Shown piece by piece: positions 1-10,961 of a DNA stretch of 64,000 bases. The stretch spans positions 5,766,001 to 5,830,000 of the forward strand of contig OZ005693.1 of assembly GCA_963930775.1 (NCBI GenBank), given 5' to 3'. The DNA comes from Cliona cf. orientalis (Eukaryota > Porifera > Demospongiae > Clionaida > Clionaidae). The stretch's first letter is position 1; every line of letters starts with the position of its first letter. The notes below the pieces were generated by a model. That model did no database searches, was not told the origin of the DNA, and saw nothing but the letters and a program-made list of their open reading frames with translations. The position numbers and the translations under genes are program-made.

Positions 1-382
1 TACTTCTAAAGGCTTACTCGTCTATCTAAAGTCAACATTTGATGAGTTTTACTGATAGTGCTTATATTATTATATCAATTTAACTGATACTTAAACTACT
101 TCAGAAACAGCGGAAGTGTATGAAGGAATAGACACAAAGACTTCACCAATTAAAACATTCAAACACTTAGATCATCTTGAACAATCATGGTATTTTTTGA
201 TAATGGTAAATTTAACATACTATTTAATTTTGACCTGATACCTAGCTAATTTGAGTGTTATTATAATATGTAACTATGGAAGGGATCCAGGGATCTACAG
301 TAGCTTCTCTCATGTACCCAGATCCAACTTCTAAACTGGATATGCAGGTCACGATGTACGTAAGAACTTAATTGGGGCTTTT
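1..382. other. AT-rich stretch, no gene seen
   Basis: No open frame of note, no recognisable domain and no clear repeat structure before the palindromic element that starts at 383. Confidence 0.6.
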
Positions 383-960
383 GTATGGAATTCCAAAGCT
401 GATAAAATTATCAAACTGAAACACATAATCAAATTAATTTATTGCAAATGCATTATCAAGCTAATACATTGTCAAATGCGAATGTATTGTCAGCATTAAC
501 AAAACTAATACGAACACAATTTTCAAATGCGAACGAATGTCAAAATTTAATTACTTGCGGTCAGCGATTGGACTAATAATTACCAGAAGTTATTCAGTAA
601 AACATGTATTTGGTAAATTTCACAAACATGTGATAGGCAATGGTCGATAAACCACCTATATAGTACCCAGACCCTTTGAGTGTGGTTAGAGTGGGTAAAT
701 TTCGTCAGGCAAACTATGCTACGTCGACGCAGTAGATGACAAGGATCATAGTGAAAATTACTGATGATGCATTCGCTGTCTTTGCATTTGATAATGCTGA
801 TAGTACATTGGCATTTGATAATGTATTTGCTTGATATAATGGATTTGCATTGAGAATGATTTACACGTTTTGACCATACTTTAAAGGTTGCCCATGCATT
901 TGCAACAAATTTAACAACGTATTTCAGTTCGGTAATTTTGTCAGCTTTGGAATTCCATAC
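383..960. mobile_element. Long-TIR MITE-like palindromic element
   Basis: The ends are inverted copies (GTATGGAATTCCAAAGCTGA at the left, its complement at the right), and complementarity continues inward through TTGCAAATGCATTATCA-type sequence. TTTT lies on both sides (379-382 and 961-964) and may be the target duplication. A 138-codon minus-strand frame inside is a by-product of the palindrome and shows no domain. It is a nonautonomous DNA transposon of unknown superfamily. Confidence 0.7.
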
Positions 961-1689
961 TTTTGATATAGCAATTTTAATTTTATAGCATGCCAATTAT
1001 CATGACACGTGACAGTGCAAAGCAGTATGGATATCATCATACTAATGTATTAACTTTGTCGTTATGTGCACATGAGCAGTAGATGACCGGAAGCCATTCA
1101 ACCCGAGCTAAAAAGTTTTTTTCTTTCTCGGCATCACTGGACTTGGACATTACACCGGAGAGCTGGCTGACATGGCCACGGCTGTGTCTAAAATGAGCTG
1201 TTTCAAAAGGATAGCAGGGCGGAATTAAGTTGATGGTGGCCTGGAAAATGCTATAATATTATTCTGGAGTTGATGTTATTATTGGGGAAGGAAGCTATTC
1301 AATTCTAAGCATGTACTTTTGGGAGCCCTTGTGAGTAAAGCTGCAGGACTACTAACGACTTCCTTTAATTGGGTGATTGACAAAGTCACATGATCAGCCA
1401 GGATGTGCATGTGCACCCGGGCCAATGCAAGGACACAAATTATTTAGTTACAGCTGTAGGCAGCTGTTCTGCAGTAACTCCTTGCACTAGAGAATCATAT
1501 CAACTCATGAACTGAGGATATAATATAATATTGCAGCTATGATTTAGGATATGAGTAGCTGTGCCTAACATCACTTGAATGCATGATTACCATACTAAAT
1601 TTGGCCTTTCTAATTATTTGGAGCCCTTTACCAAACTTTAATGATTGAAATGTCTCTAATTTTCGGCAAAGGTCGTCAGGCGCTAGGCA
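961..1689. other. No gene seen
   Basis: Unique-looking AT-rich sequence between the palindromic element and the tandem array. Frames are short and have no protein-like composition. Confidence 0.5.
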
Positions 1690-3900
1690 TAATAATATTA
1701 TGATAATTACGTCCAGAGTCCCAATTCGCAAAAAAATTCGGCCGCGCGATGAGTAATTATGATGAAACCTATGATGAAACCTATGATGAAATTATTGAAA
1801 CCTATGATGAAATTATGATGAAATTAGGGTGAAAACTGCTTCAAAATGTTTAGCTCGCATGACAGGGTGTTGAGACCCAGAATTCAAACCTGGCGTAGAA
1901 GAGATCGTAGACTATCCGATGATATTCTTATGGCGTTTCTCTCAGTTCGCTTTCTCTAGCGAGCTCGTTTTCAGGGCAGGGGGATTTCCCTATTCAGTCG
2001 AGCACATGGCAGGTGACGGTCAACCGGCTCAAGCCGCGCGCCCCAATATTGTACGCGTATACGGAGCATGCGCAGTTAGTCAAGGTGTCCTAGTTCGAAT
2101 TTATGGCGGCGTATTCATGGGGGACTCTGGACGTAGTCTCAAAGTTTTTCGTTACATCCCGAGTCCCAATCCGCAAAAAACAATTCGGCCGCGCGATGAG
2201 TAATTGATGATGAAATGATGAAAACCGATGAGGTAATTTATGATGAAATTCATGATGTAATTGCTGTGAAACTGTTTCAAAAATTTAATGTTTAGCGCGC
2301 ATGAAAGGTTGTTGGGACCCAGAATTCGAACCTAGCGTAGAAGACGTCGTGGACTATCGATGATATATGGCGATTTTCTCAGTTCGCTTTCTTTGGCGAG
2401 CTCGCACTCGGGGGGATTTCCCTGTTCAGTCTAGCACATGGCAGGTGGTCACGTTCGGGTCAACCGGCTCAAGCCGCGCGCCCCAATATACGCGTGTACC
2501 GAGCATGCGCAGTTCGTCGACTTGTCCTAGTTCGAATTTATGGCGGCTACTTTTCGTGAGGGACTCGGGATGTAGTCTCTAAGTTGTTCATAATAATTAC
2601 ATCCCGAGTCCCAATCCGCAAAAAACAATTCGGTCGCGCGATGAGTAATTGATGATGAAATGATGATGAAAACCGATGAGGTAATTTATGATGAAATTCA
2701 TGATGTAATTGCTGTGAAACTGTTTCAAAATGTTTAGCGCGCATGAAAGGTTGTTGGGACCCAGAATTCGAACCTAGCGTAGAAGACGTCGTGGACTATC
2801 GATGAGATATGGCGATTTTCTCAGTTCGCTTTCTTTGGCGAGCTCGCACTCGGGGGGATTTCCCTGTTCAGTCTAGCACATGGCAGGTGGAGGTCACGTT
2901 CGGGTCAACCGGCTCAAGCCGCGCGCCCCAATATACGCGTGTACGGAGCATGCGCAGTTCGTCGACGTGTCCTAGTTCGAATTTATGGCGGCTACTTTTC
3001 GTGAGGGACTCGGGATGTAGTCTCTAAGTTACATCCCGAGTCCCAATCCGCAAAAAACAATTCGGCCGCGCGATGAGTAATTGATGATGAAATGATGACG
3101 AAAAGTAATGACGAAATTTATGATGAAATTTATGATGAAATTTATGACGAAATTGGGGTGAAGACTGCTTCAAAATGTTTAGCGCGCATGACACGGTGTT
3201 CGGATCCAGAATTCGAACCTAGCGTAGAAGAGATCGTGGACTATCGATGACATATGGCGATTCTCTCAGTTCGCTTTCTTTGGCGAGCTCGCACTCTGGG
3301 GGGATTTCCCTATACAGTCTAGCACATGGCAGTGGAGGTCACGTTCGGGTCAACCGGCTCAAGCCGCGCGCCCCAATATATGCGTGTACGGAGCATGCGC
3401 AGTTTGTCGATGTGTCCTAGTTCGAATTATGGTGGCGTGCAGTAAGTGCGGTGCAATACTTATGAGGGACTCGGGATGTAGTCTCTAAGTTGTTCATTAC
3501 GTCCAGAGTCCCAATTAGAAATAAAGAATTCGGCTCTCGCTATGATGAAATTATGATGAAACCTATGATGAAACCTATGATGAAACTTATGATGTAATTC
3601 CTGTGCCAACTGTTTCAAAATGTTTAGCGCGTATGAAAGGTTGTTGGGACCCAGATTTCGAACCTAGCGTAGAAGACATCGTGGACTATCGATGAGATAT
3701 GGCGATTTTCTCGGTTCGCTTTCTTTGGCGAGCTCGCACTCGGGGGGATTTCCCTATTCAGTCGAGCACATGGCAGGTGAAGGCCGCGCGCCCCGATATT
3801 GTACGCGTATACGGAGCATGCGCAGTTTGTCGATGTGTCCTAGTTCGAATTTATGGCGGCGTATTCATGAGGGACTCTGGACGTAGTCTCTAAGTTTTTC
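1690..3900. repeat. Tandem array of five ~445-bp units
   Basis: The landmark GTCGTGGACTATCGATGA (with variants) followed by CTCAGTTCGCTTTCTTTGGC recurs near 1905, 2348, 2790, 3232 and 3680, a spacing of about 440-447 bp. Each unit also holds a GATGAAA-type microsatellite, the box GGTTCGAATTCTGGGTC on the minus strand, and CCGAGTCCCAATCCGCAAAA. The outer units are more diverged than the inner ones. Several ~65-codon frames recur only because the unit recurs. Confidence 0.9.
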
Positions 3901-3904
3901 ATAT

Positions 3905-4125
3905 TATCTCCCCAGTAGAAATTTACTGTGGTTATGAGGTAATTGTGGTGTAATGTATGATGAAACCTATGGTGTAATCTCTTAGGTAATCTATGAGGTA
4001 ATTATGAGAAAATCCAGGGCCTCGCTGGAGCCTTTTTGGGACTCGAAAATCAGTAAATATGTAGAGTATCTTACGCGCGTATCCAGCGAATACATTACAA
4101 ACTGAGCACTGCTTTCTCTGAGAAG
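3905..4125. repeat. Dispersed repeat, copy 1 (inverted partner at 44.2 kb)
   Basis: About 210 bp rich in GAGGTAATTATGAGAAAATC-like sequence. It matches the reverse complement of 44210-44415, including the GGGACTCGAAAATCAGTAAATATGTAGAGTATCT block. It may be one end of a transposon family. Confidence 0.7.
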
Positions 4126-4544
4126 TACTGTTGATTGAACTTCACGTGTTTCCTTGGCTTACGTAATGCCGTGGATAAATAAAGCTAGCCTGCGCTATAT
4201 ATAGCACGCATCACTGTCACAAGGGGCTGGCCCGCGCGGCGACTGCAGCAGCGTGACCAACCTGAAATTCGGAAGGAATACTGTGCTGTCGAGTTCGTCT
4301 CTGTAATTGAAGCATCGAAACTTGTCGCTATCAAGGTTGAGAGTCGATCTTTGACGCCATCTCCATGATTTCTGGGGCCAGTATCGATCGATGTGTACGC
4401 ATTCTATTGACGACCTTTTACCACATGCACCATTGCACTGTGCAGCTACTGGGGAGATGGTCAAGTGTTCATTATTATACAAGTATACTCAATGTCATAG
4501 GTATGCAAAACACTATGAGTCGTGAATAATAATTTACACACTAT

Positions 4545-4925
4545 TACAAGTATGTTTAATGTCATAATCATGGGATAATGTGGCTAGCATGCATGATCAT
4601 CTATTAACAGTACAGGCTCACAAAACATAGAGACATAGTTCATGCACACAGTATCCTGCCTGGGCAAGATTGTCCGTTAGCACCGTGCGCATGCGCAGAT
4701 GGAAGCGGTTGCAGAGGCCACACCCCTTGGCAAAGCAAGCAAGTGTGCTATGGCAACGTTCTCGCTCTGCTCGAACGTTGCTACCGGACTACTGACAGGT
4801 ATGAACAGACCTCGCCTCTCGCTTCGCTCGAGGCTAGGCTAGGTGGCTAGCGCCAGCGCCTGCTTAGCAGGCCTTTCGAAACGCGCGGCGCTTTCGCGCC
4901 GATCGTTCGATCGACAATGCGTCTC
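4545..4925. repeat. GC-rich dispersed repeat, copy 1 (inverted partner at 30.3 kb)
   Basis: This contains CTCGCCTCTCGCTTCGCTCG and a hairpin built from GCGCGGCGCTTTCGCGCC. The reverse complement recurs at about 30262-30615, including the distal CATTATCCCATGATTGTGAC block, so the repeat is ~370 bp long. The foldback element begins only 14 bp further on. Confidence 0.7.
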
Positions 4926-4938
4926 TAGCGGTCGGATA

Positions 4939-7900
4939 GAAAATTACGTAAAATGGAAGAAAATCCCATGAGTGACATCATGGGAAGGATTTACGTCACC
5001 AAACCCATGAGTGACTCATGGGATTGATTTACGTCACTTTTCCCATGAGTCACTCATGGGAAGGATTTACGTCTCTCTTGAATGGCGTAAATTCCCTGAA
5101 CAGTGAAAGGTAATATTTTAAAATTTGTATACATGGGAATGATTTACGTACTTTTCAATAAAAAGTAAAACCCCATCTGACTGGTATTTAACGAGAAATG
5201 CGTAAATCCTCCCCATGTATAGACACACATCTAACAAATTATTAAGGAAGGATTTACGCCGTGAGGTGCCCCTGTAATTAGGTGAATTTGACGTAATTCA
5301 TTCCCATGTGTATAACAAAGGACCAAGGATTTCCAAGCATATGCATAAAAACTTTCATAATAAGAAGTGCGTAAATCCTCCCCATGTATAGACACACACC
5401 AAGCAGTTTTATTAAGGAAGGATTTACGCAATGAGGAGCCCCTGTAATTAGGTGAAGTTGACGTAATTCATTCCCATGTATCATCACAAAGGAGCAAGGA
5501 TTTACAGGATACAACATTTTAGTATGCACAGAAAGAACATTAAACTAATGCAATCATTATGGAGATCGCCAATTAATTATAGATTGAATTAGATAAACAT
5601 AACTATTACATTATGATAGGTTTGCTTAATAATATTGTATGGCTTAGTCTGTTGAGCAGGAGAAAAGAGAGAATGGTCGAGTTAATCATGCATTCCAAAT
5701 TTAAAATTTCCATTAGAAAGCACGTACAGGATGGTATTTGCCTTCCCACTGTAGCTATCAGTAGTCTGCCAAATAAAGTAAACATTAGATCTAGGTCTTC
5801 AAAAAAAATCTTAGTTTAAGGGGCGCCAATAGTCTGACATCAAATTAGTTACATCATAACACTAATTACCATACTGATAGCAACCTAAACGTATATAACT
5901 AGGGCCATTGGTTACAACAACTAATACAAAAAGTTCCAGAGCCTAAAGAAGTAGACTACTCCAGCTCCTGCATGAACACCCGGGATTCGTGAGTTAACCC
6001 CTACAAAATTATGTAGTAGCTAGTAACAATACTGACTGGAGATTCTGTTAATTTCCCTGAATGCGTAATTATGGTCATATATGCATGCTGCCCGTGTCCA
6101 TGAGCCACTTAGGTGGGTAGGGAGAGTTTCCATGGAACAAAAGAGCTTTTCAACCTACCACCCCTAGTTCTCAAGGCTAGGCACCTATGTGGCTCTGCCT
6201 TTTGCTTAAATTAGGTTTGCCTGAGCAGGCAGTGAGATGGTTTTCCCCTTAGGTTTGGATTGGTAGTAGAAGATAAACCTACTGAATTTTCATGTATGCC
6301 CATATTATACTGGGGAATTTTTGGGGGGTCCAATTTTCGTGGCTTTCATGGGTATTATGTTATTAGGCCAATGAAAAAGTATGTACAGTATAGAATGGGT
6401 ATGATTGCATGCGCCTGTGAATATTATACCGTAAATTTGACCCCATTAAAATTTTTCACTGTGATGTACATACAACCATTTGTCCAGTGGCTTGTATGCA
6501 ATATAAGCGTAAAAATCTGAGAATAAAAATTTAATAAACAGAATAAAATAAACAGGATTTTTTCGACTATAGCTATATTGTGCACCTAGCTATTATCACT
6601 GATCTGTGTACTCAAAAAGCAAGCATATAGGGATGTATAGTGGATGTACATACAAACATTTATCCAATGGCTTGTATGCAATATAAGCGTAAAAAAATTG
6701 AGAATAAAATAAACAGGATTTTTGTTGACTATAATAATTGTGCACCTAGCTATTATCACTGATCCGTGTGTCGACGCATAGGGATGTATAGTGGATGATT
6801 ATCCCTACAAATCTTGTTTGTGTACTTTTTGGCACTTTTATCTGGTACCACAGTAGCGATGTGGTCTGTCACAATAAATTCAGTTAGACCCCTGCTTTTT
6901 TGTGCCCCCCCCCCCCCCCCCCCACTTGTCCATATAATTATTTGAAATATTTGGATCCCCGGCCCTTATAATAATATTATGGACCCCCCATGCATATTAT
7001 CCACTATAGCAAATATTCAGAAGGGTCAGGTGCTGGGTTCTGGGTATGAATGGTTAGCAGGATTAGTTTCTAGGGTCTGTATGGCTACTAGGGTTAGTCT
7101 TCAGGGACTTCAAGGGGGTCCGAATATTTCGGGGGTCCAAATATCACGTGACAGGTCACCATCGGTAACTTTTTCAAATAGTTCATGAAAGGCCAGGCCA
7201 AACACTTCTTGAGACAGAGAAATAAATGCAAGACCGACTTTATTCTCTGATTTTTATACCTATATTGCATACAAACCCTGGGATATACAGTTGGATAATA
7301 ATAAACACATGCATGGTTGTACATGTATGTGCATCATAGCGAAAATTTTAGTGGAATCAGATTTTTACAGAAAGCCTGTCATCAATTTTCACAGTATAAT
7401 GTTCATGCGTGCGGGCAATCATGCCCATTTTACACTACCGGTAATTACCTATGAAAACCACGAAATTGGACCCCAAGAATTTTCCTCTATACGGACATAC
7501 ATGCATGCATAAGAACATTAACTTGACCAATCTATCTTTTCTCCTGCTCACCAGACTAAGCCATACAATGTTATTAAGCAAACCTGTCGTAATATAATAA
7601 TTATGCTTATCTAATTCAATCTATAATTAATTGGCGATCTCCATAATGATTATATTAGTTTAATGTGCTTTCTGTGCATACTAACATGTTGTATCCTGTA
7701 AATCCTTGCTCCTTTGTGATGATACATGGGAATGAATTACGTCAACTTCACCTAATTACAGGGGCTTCTCATTGCGTAAATCCTTCCTTAATAAAACTGC
7801 TTGGTGTGTGTCTATACATGGGGAGGATTTACGCACTTCTTATTATGAAAGTTTCTATGCATATGCTTGGAAATCCTTGGTCCTTTGTTATACACATGGG

Positions 7901-8256
7901 AATGAATTACGTCAAATTCACCTAATTACAGGGGCACCTTACGGCGTAAATCCTTCCTTAATAATTTGTTAGATGTGTGTCTATACATGGGGAGGATTTA
8001 CGCATTTCTCGTTAAATACCAGTCAGATGGGATTTTACTCTTTAATGAAAAGTACGTAAATCATTCCCATGTATATAAACTTTAAAAGATTATCTTTCGG
8101 GGAATTTACGCCATTCAAGAGAGACATAAATCCTTCCCATGAGTGACTCATGGGAAAAGTGACGTAAATCAATCCCATGAGTCACTCATGGGTTTGGTGA
8201 CGTAAATCCTTACCATGAGTCACTCATGGGATTTTCTTCCATTTTACGTAATTTTC
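4939..8256. mobile_element. 3.3-kb foldback-type element with ~750-bp inverted arms
   Basis: The left arm (4939-5689) and right arm (7507-8256) are near-identical inverted copies starting GAAAATTACGTAAAATGG. Each arm is an array of short motifs: about a dozen GATTTACG/CGTAAATC cores in alternating orientation, and palindromes such as CCCATGAGTGACTCATGGG. The interior has no transposase-like frame. I found no convincing target duplication (left flank GGTCGGATA, right flank ACCACGACC). The structure resembles foldback/Galileo-like elements with repeated subterminal sites; assignment to a superfamily is inference. Confidence 0.8.
6462..6800. repeat. ~185-bp tandem duplication inside the foldback element
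   Basis: The block starting GATGTACATACAACCATTTG and running to AGGGATGTATAGTGGATG occurs twice in direct orientation (near 6462 and 6646). The trailing AGGGATGTATAGTGGATG and TTGTTTGTGTACTTTTTG match one arm of the AGTAGGGATGGC MITE family found at 37.2 kb. Confidence 0.75.
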
Positions 8257-10836
8257 ACCACGACCCACGCTGTGGGCGAAATTAAACTCGGCGAAATTTT
8301 TGTGCCAATACAAAGCATGAGCATTGAGCGAAATTTTTATCCAGCGAAAATTTTATGCTATACGGTACTTGAAGAATCGAAATCAGTATGTGCTAGAGAT
8401 ACAGACCTATCTACTGCATTTCAATTGTTGCAGCTAGATGGTGAGCTGTAATGTGCACGAACTTCCTGGAGTCCTGGACCACTGCTAAAGTAGGTACAGA
8501 GCTTTCCAGATACTCACCAATTAAAATAGGGAATAAGAAAACCTGGTTTCTAGTTATGGCCACCTAAATGGTTCCTTATTTGATTTGGAGCAGCTGTAAC
8601 TAATTACGGATTAATTTTAGAGATGCATTTCTATGGTGACACTCACCATAACAACTCAAGTAATCTGCAATATTAAAGCTCTGTATGTGCTGTTTAAAAC
8701 TTCAAGCAAGCAATTATGCCTTATATAATATGTGTCAAGTGCACATATATTATAGTGGAAGTACATTGAGCAGGGGAAACAGATGGTCATTTGTGTATTA
8801 TAAGATACCACATTTTTAATATAACTATATACGATTAAAAAATGTTGTGGTTTGCTCATATTAATTTTGTTATATGCTATACCAGCTGGCTGGATTCATT
8901 ATTGCTGCTGTGATGCAGCATAGATACATTGTGTAATTTTATATGTATAAGGGCCCAGTGGATAGTCAGATATAAACTTTATAACCAGAATGGTGAATAA
9001 AAATTAGTAGATTCTAAGCATTTTGATCATGACCAAAACAGTAAGAATGAGACACTTACAGTCCACTAAGCCGTGTATTGTGACTACACATAGCTACCAC
9101 AGGAAACAGGAATCAAGGTACCATTTGATTGTGTTACCTAATGTGATTGCATGTGATTTTGCTGGTTTTAGAGTAAATTAGTTAAAGTACACATTATAGT
9201 GTCTGGTGGAGTGATATCACAGATGCATAGTCGATAAGCATGAAAGTGTGACTCATGATCAGATCATGCAGCTGCACAATATATTCACATAGCATCTACC
9301 TAAATGTGGGATTGATTACTATTTTAGCTTGTGTCACTCTATACTGGAAGATTCTGCAGACTTCTGTACATGTATGGGAGTTCAATGCTCTTAAGATAAC
9401 CTATACAGGAGAACCCTTTGAAGTCATCCATTATACAAGCATGCAAAACCAATATTAACTGCAGTAATTTCTGTTTCTCACTGCTTTCACAATCTATTAT
9501 AAATGTACAATGTAGCTTTCATAAAAAAATCAGTCTACTACAAACGTGTAGTGTATAGCTTTCATTAAAAACATGTGGTAGTAAGACTATAAATGGTTAA
9601 AAAAAATCAGCCATAAGTTCAATTATGCATGCATGACATTGTCAATGGTTCACAGTCTTGATTGTGAAAGGCAGCAATACAATTATAATAATATGTTCAC
9701 ATCATAGCAAGAATGACAGTGAATATGAAGAAGATAACAATCATGGAAGTCTTCTGTTTTAAAGTACCCTATATTGATAAACATATATTATGGCAGCTGG
9801 AATCATCAGTATTAGAAGCTAATTTTATTCACATGCAAGGAGGCTGGGGTATGATATTATCAATGCATGGATGCCATAGAGTGACATTTTTCTGTGAGAG
9901 TTTTGAGTAACCTCCATGTGACAGTATAGCCACATAATATACTAATACAAAATTTCCATGATTCTTGTGTTAGCCACAAAGGATGCATGAAGAGCTAAGT
10001 AAGCTGATTCGAGCACACCCTATCTAATCTAAGTAGTTATGCTCTGGTTTATGAGCCTGGTGTGAAACGGGATTAGTTGCTAATCTTGTTGACCAGACTA
10101 CTCCCTCCACAGCTGTGGATGTATTATAGTCATATTGCATTATAACGTATATTAAATCATGGTAGCTATTAGCCTATAGTACAGTAACTAATAATATTTA
10201 TTTTAAAGTTTGTTATTTTCTTCATGATATCATTACCTTGCTTACCTTTCTGTCTCTGTCTCTTTTTACCTTTTCCTTATTATTAGTGCCCTGCATGCAC
10301 ACCGGCTGAATCTAGTCTACTGTTCCAAGCGCACTGCAGCGTAACCAGTCCCTTTGTATTGTACTGTGTGGTTGTGCATGCAGAATACCATTGAGAGTGC
10401 AACAGTATAGCTATGTAATTATCAAGGGTTCCAGATATAGCTATAGCTAAAAACCTGGCGTCTAGTGACAGCTCCTGTTGTGCTTCCCAGTTTCCCATTA
10501 ATTTTGTAGAGGTGCAGTTTTGTACACAATGATGCAGTATCAAATGATGGTCACTATTCTTATAAGCAATTGGACTCTGGTTCTACTGTGCAAGCAAACT
10601 TGTGTTAATACTGTATCATTCCCATATCATGTGCAAGACGGAGTATATCCAGGTGTATATGCCTATATAATAATATAATATTATAGCTAGCTACCTAAAT
10701 CTAAGGAGGTCACTATAGTAAAATATAATTTAAATTGTTAGTCTCTGTAGAGCAAGCTTGAATATATGTAAAACCTGTTTCATTCTCACAACCATCAATA
10801 TTACAACTTGTGATGGGGAAGGATTATTCACCCCAA
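8257..10836. other. Intergenic, no gene recognised
   Basis: This is the 3' flank of the receptor gene. 8260-8375 looks like a decayed MITE of the GGCGAAAATT type seen intact at 12971-13161. Frames of 65-86 codons here have no domain-like features. Confidence 0.5.
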
Positions 10837-10842
10837 TTTATT
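10837..10842 (-). terminator. Polyadenylation signal AATAAA for the receptor gene
   Basis: The minus strand reads AATAAA about 120 nt after the stop codon at 10962, a usual distance for a metazoan 3' UTR. Position and motif only; cleavage is not shown. Confidence 0.45.
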
Positions 10843-10961
10843 TCTCCAGTATAAACAATGACCAATATACAATATCATGTAATTTAAGTTAAGCAAGTGC
10901 AGTTAAAAGACAATGGGATGTTGGTTGGATTCTATCGAGCAGTGCTGCAAGTAGCTAGATC

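Noticed and set aside
580..996. 138-codon minus-strand open frame
   Set aside because: It lies inside the palindromic element at 383-960, has low-complexity Ile/Lys-rich composition, and no domain or splice context.
1919..3893. Recurrent 64-94-codon frames starting MAIFSVRFLWRA
   Set aside because: They are the same repeat unit read several times. The frame breaks at different points in each copy.
5231..7972. Similar 66-86-codon frames on opposite strands near 5.3 and 7.8 kb
   Set aside because: They are mirror images produced by the inverted arms of the foldback element, and they contain the CGTAAATC cores.
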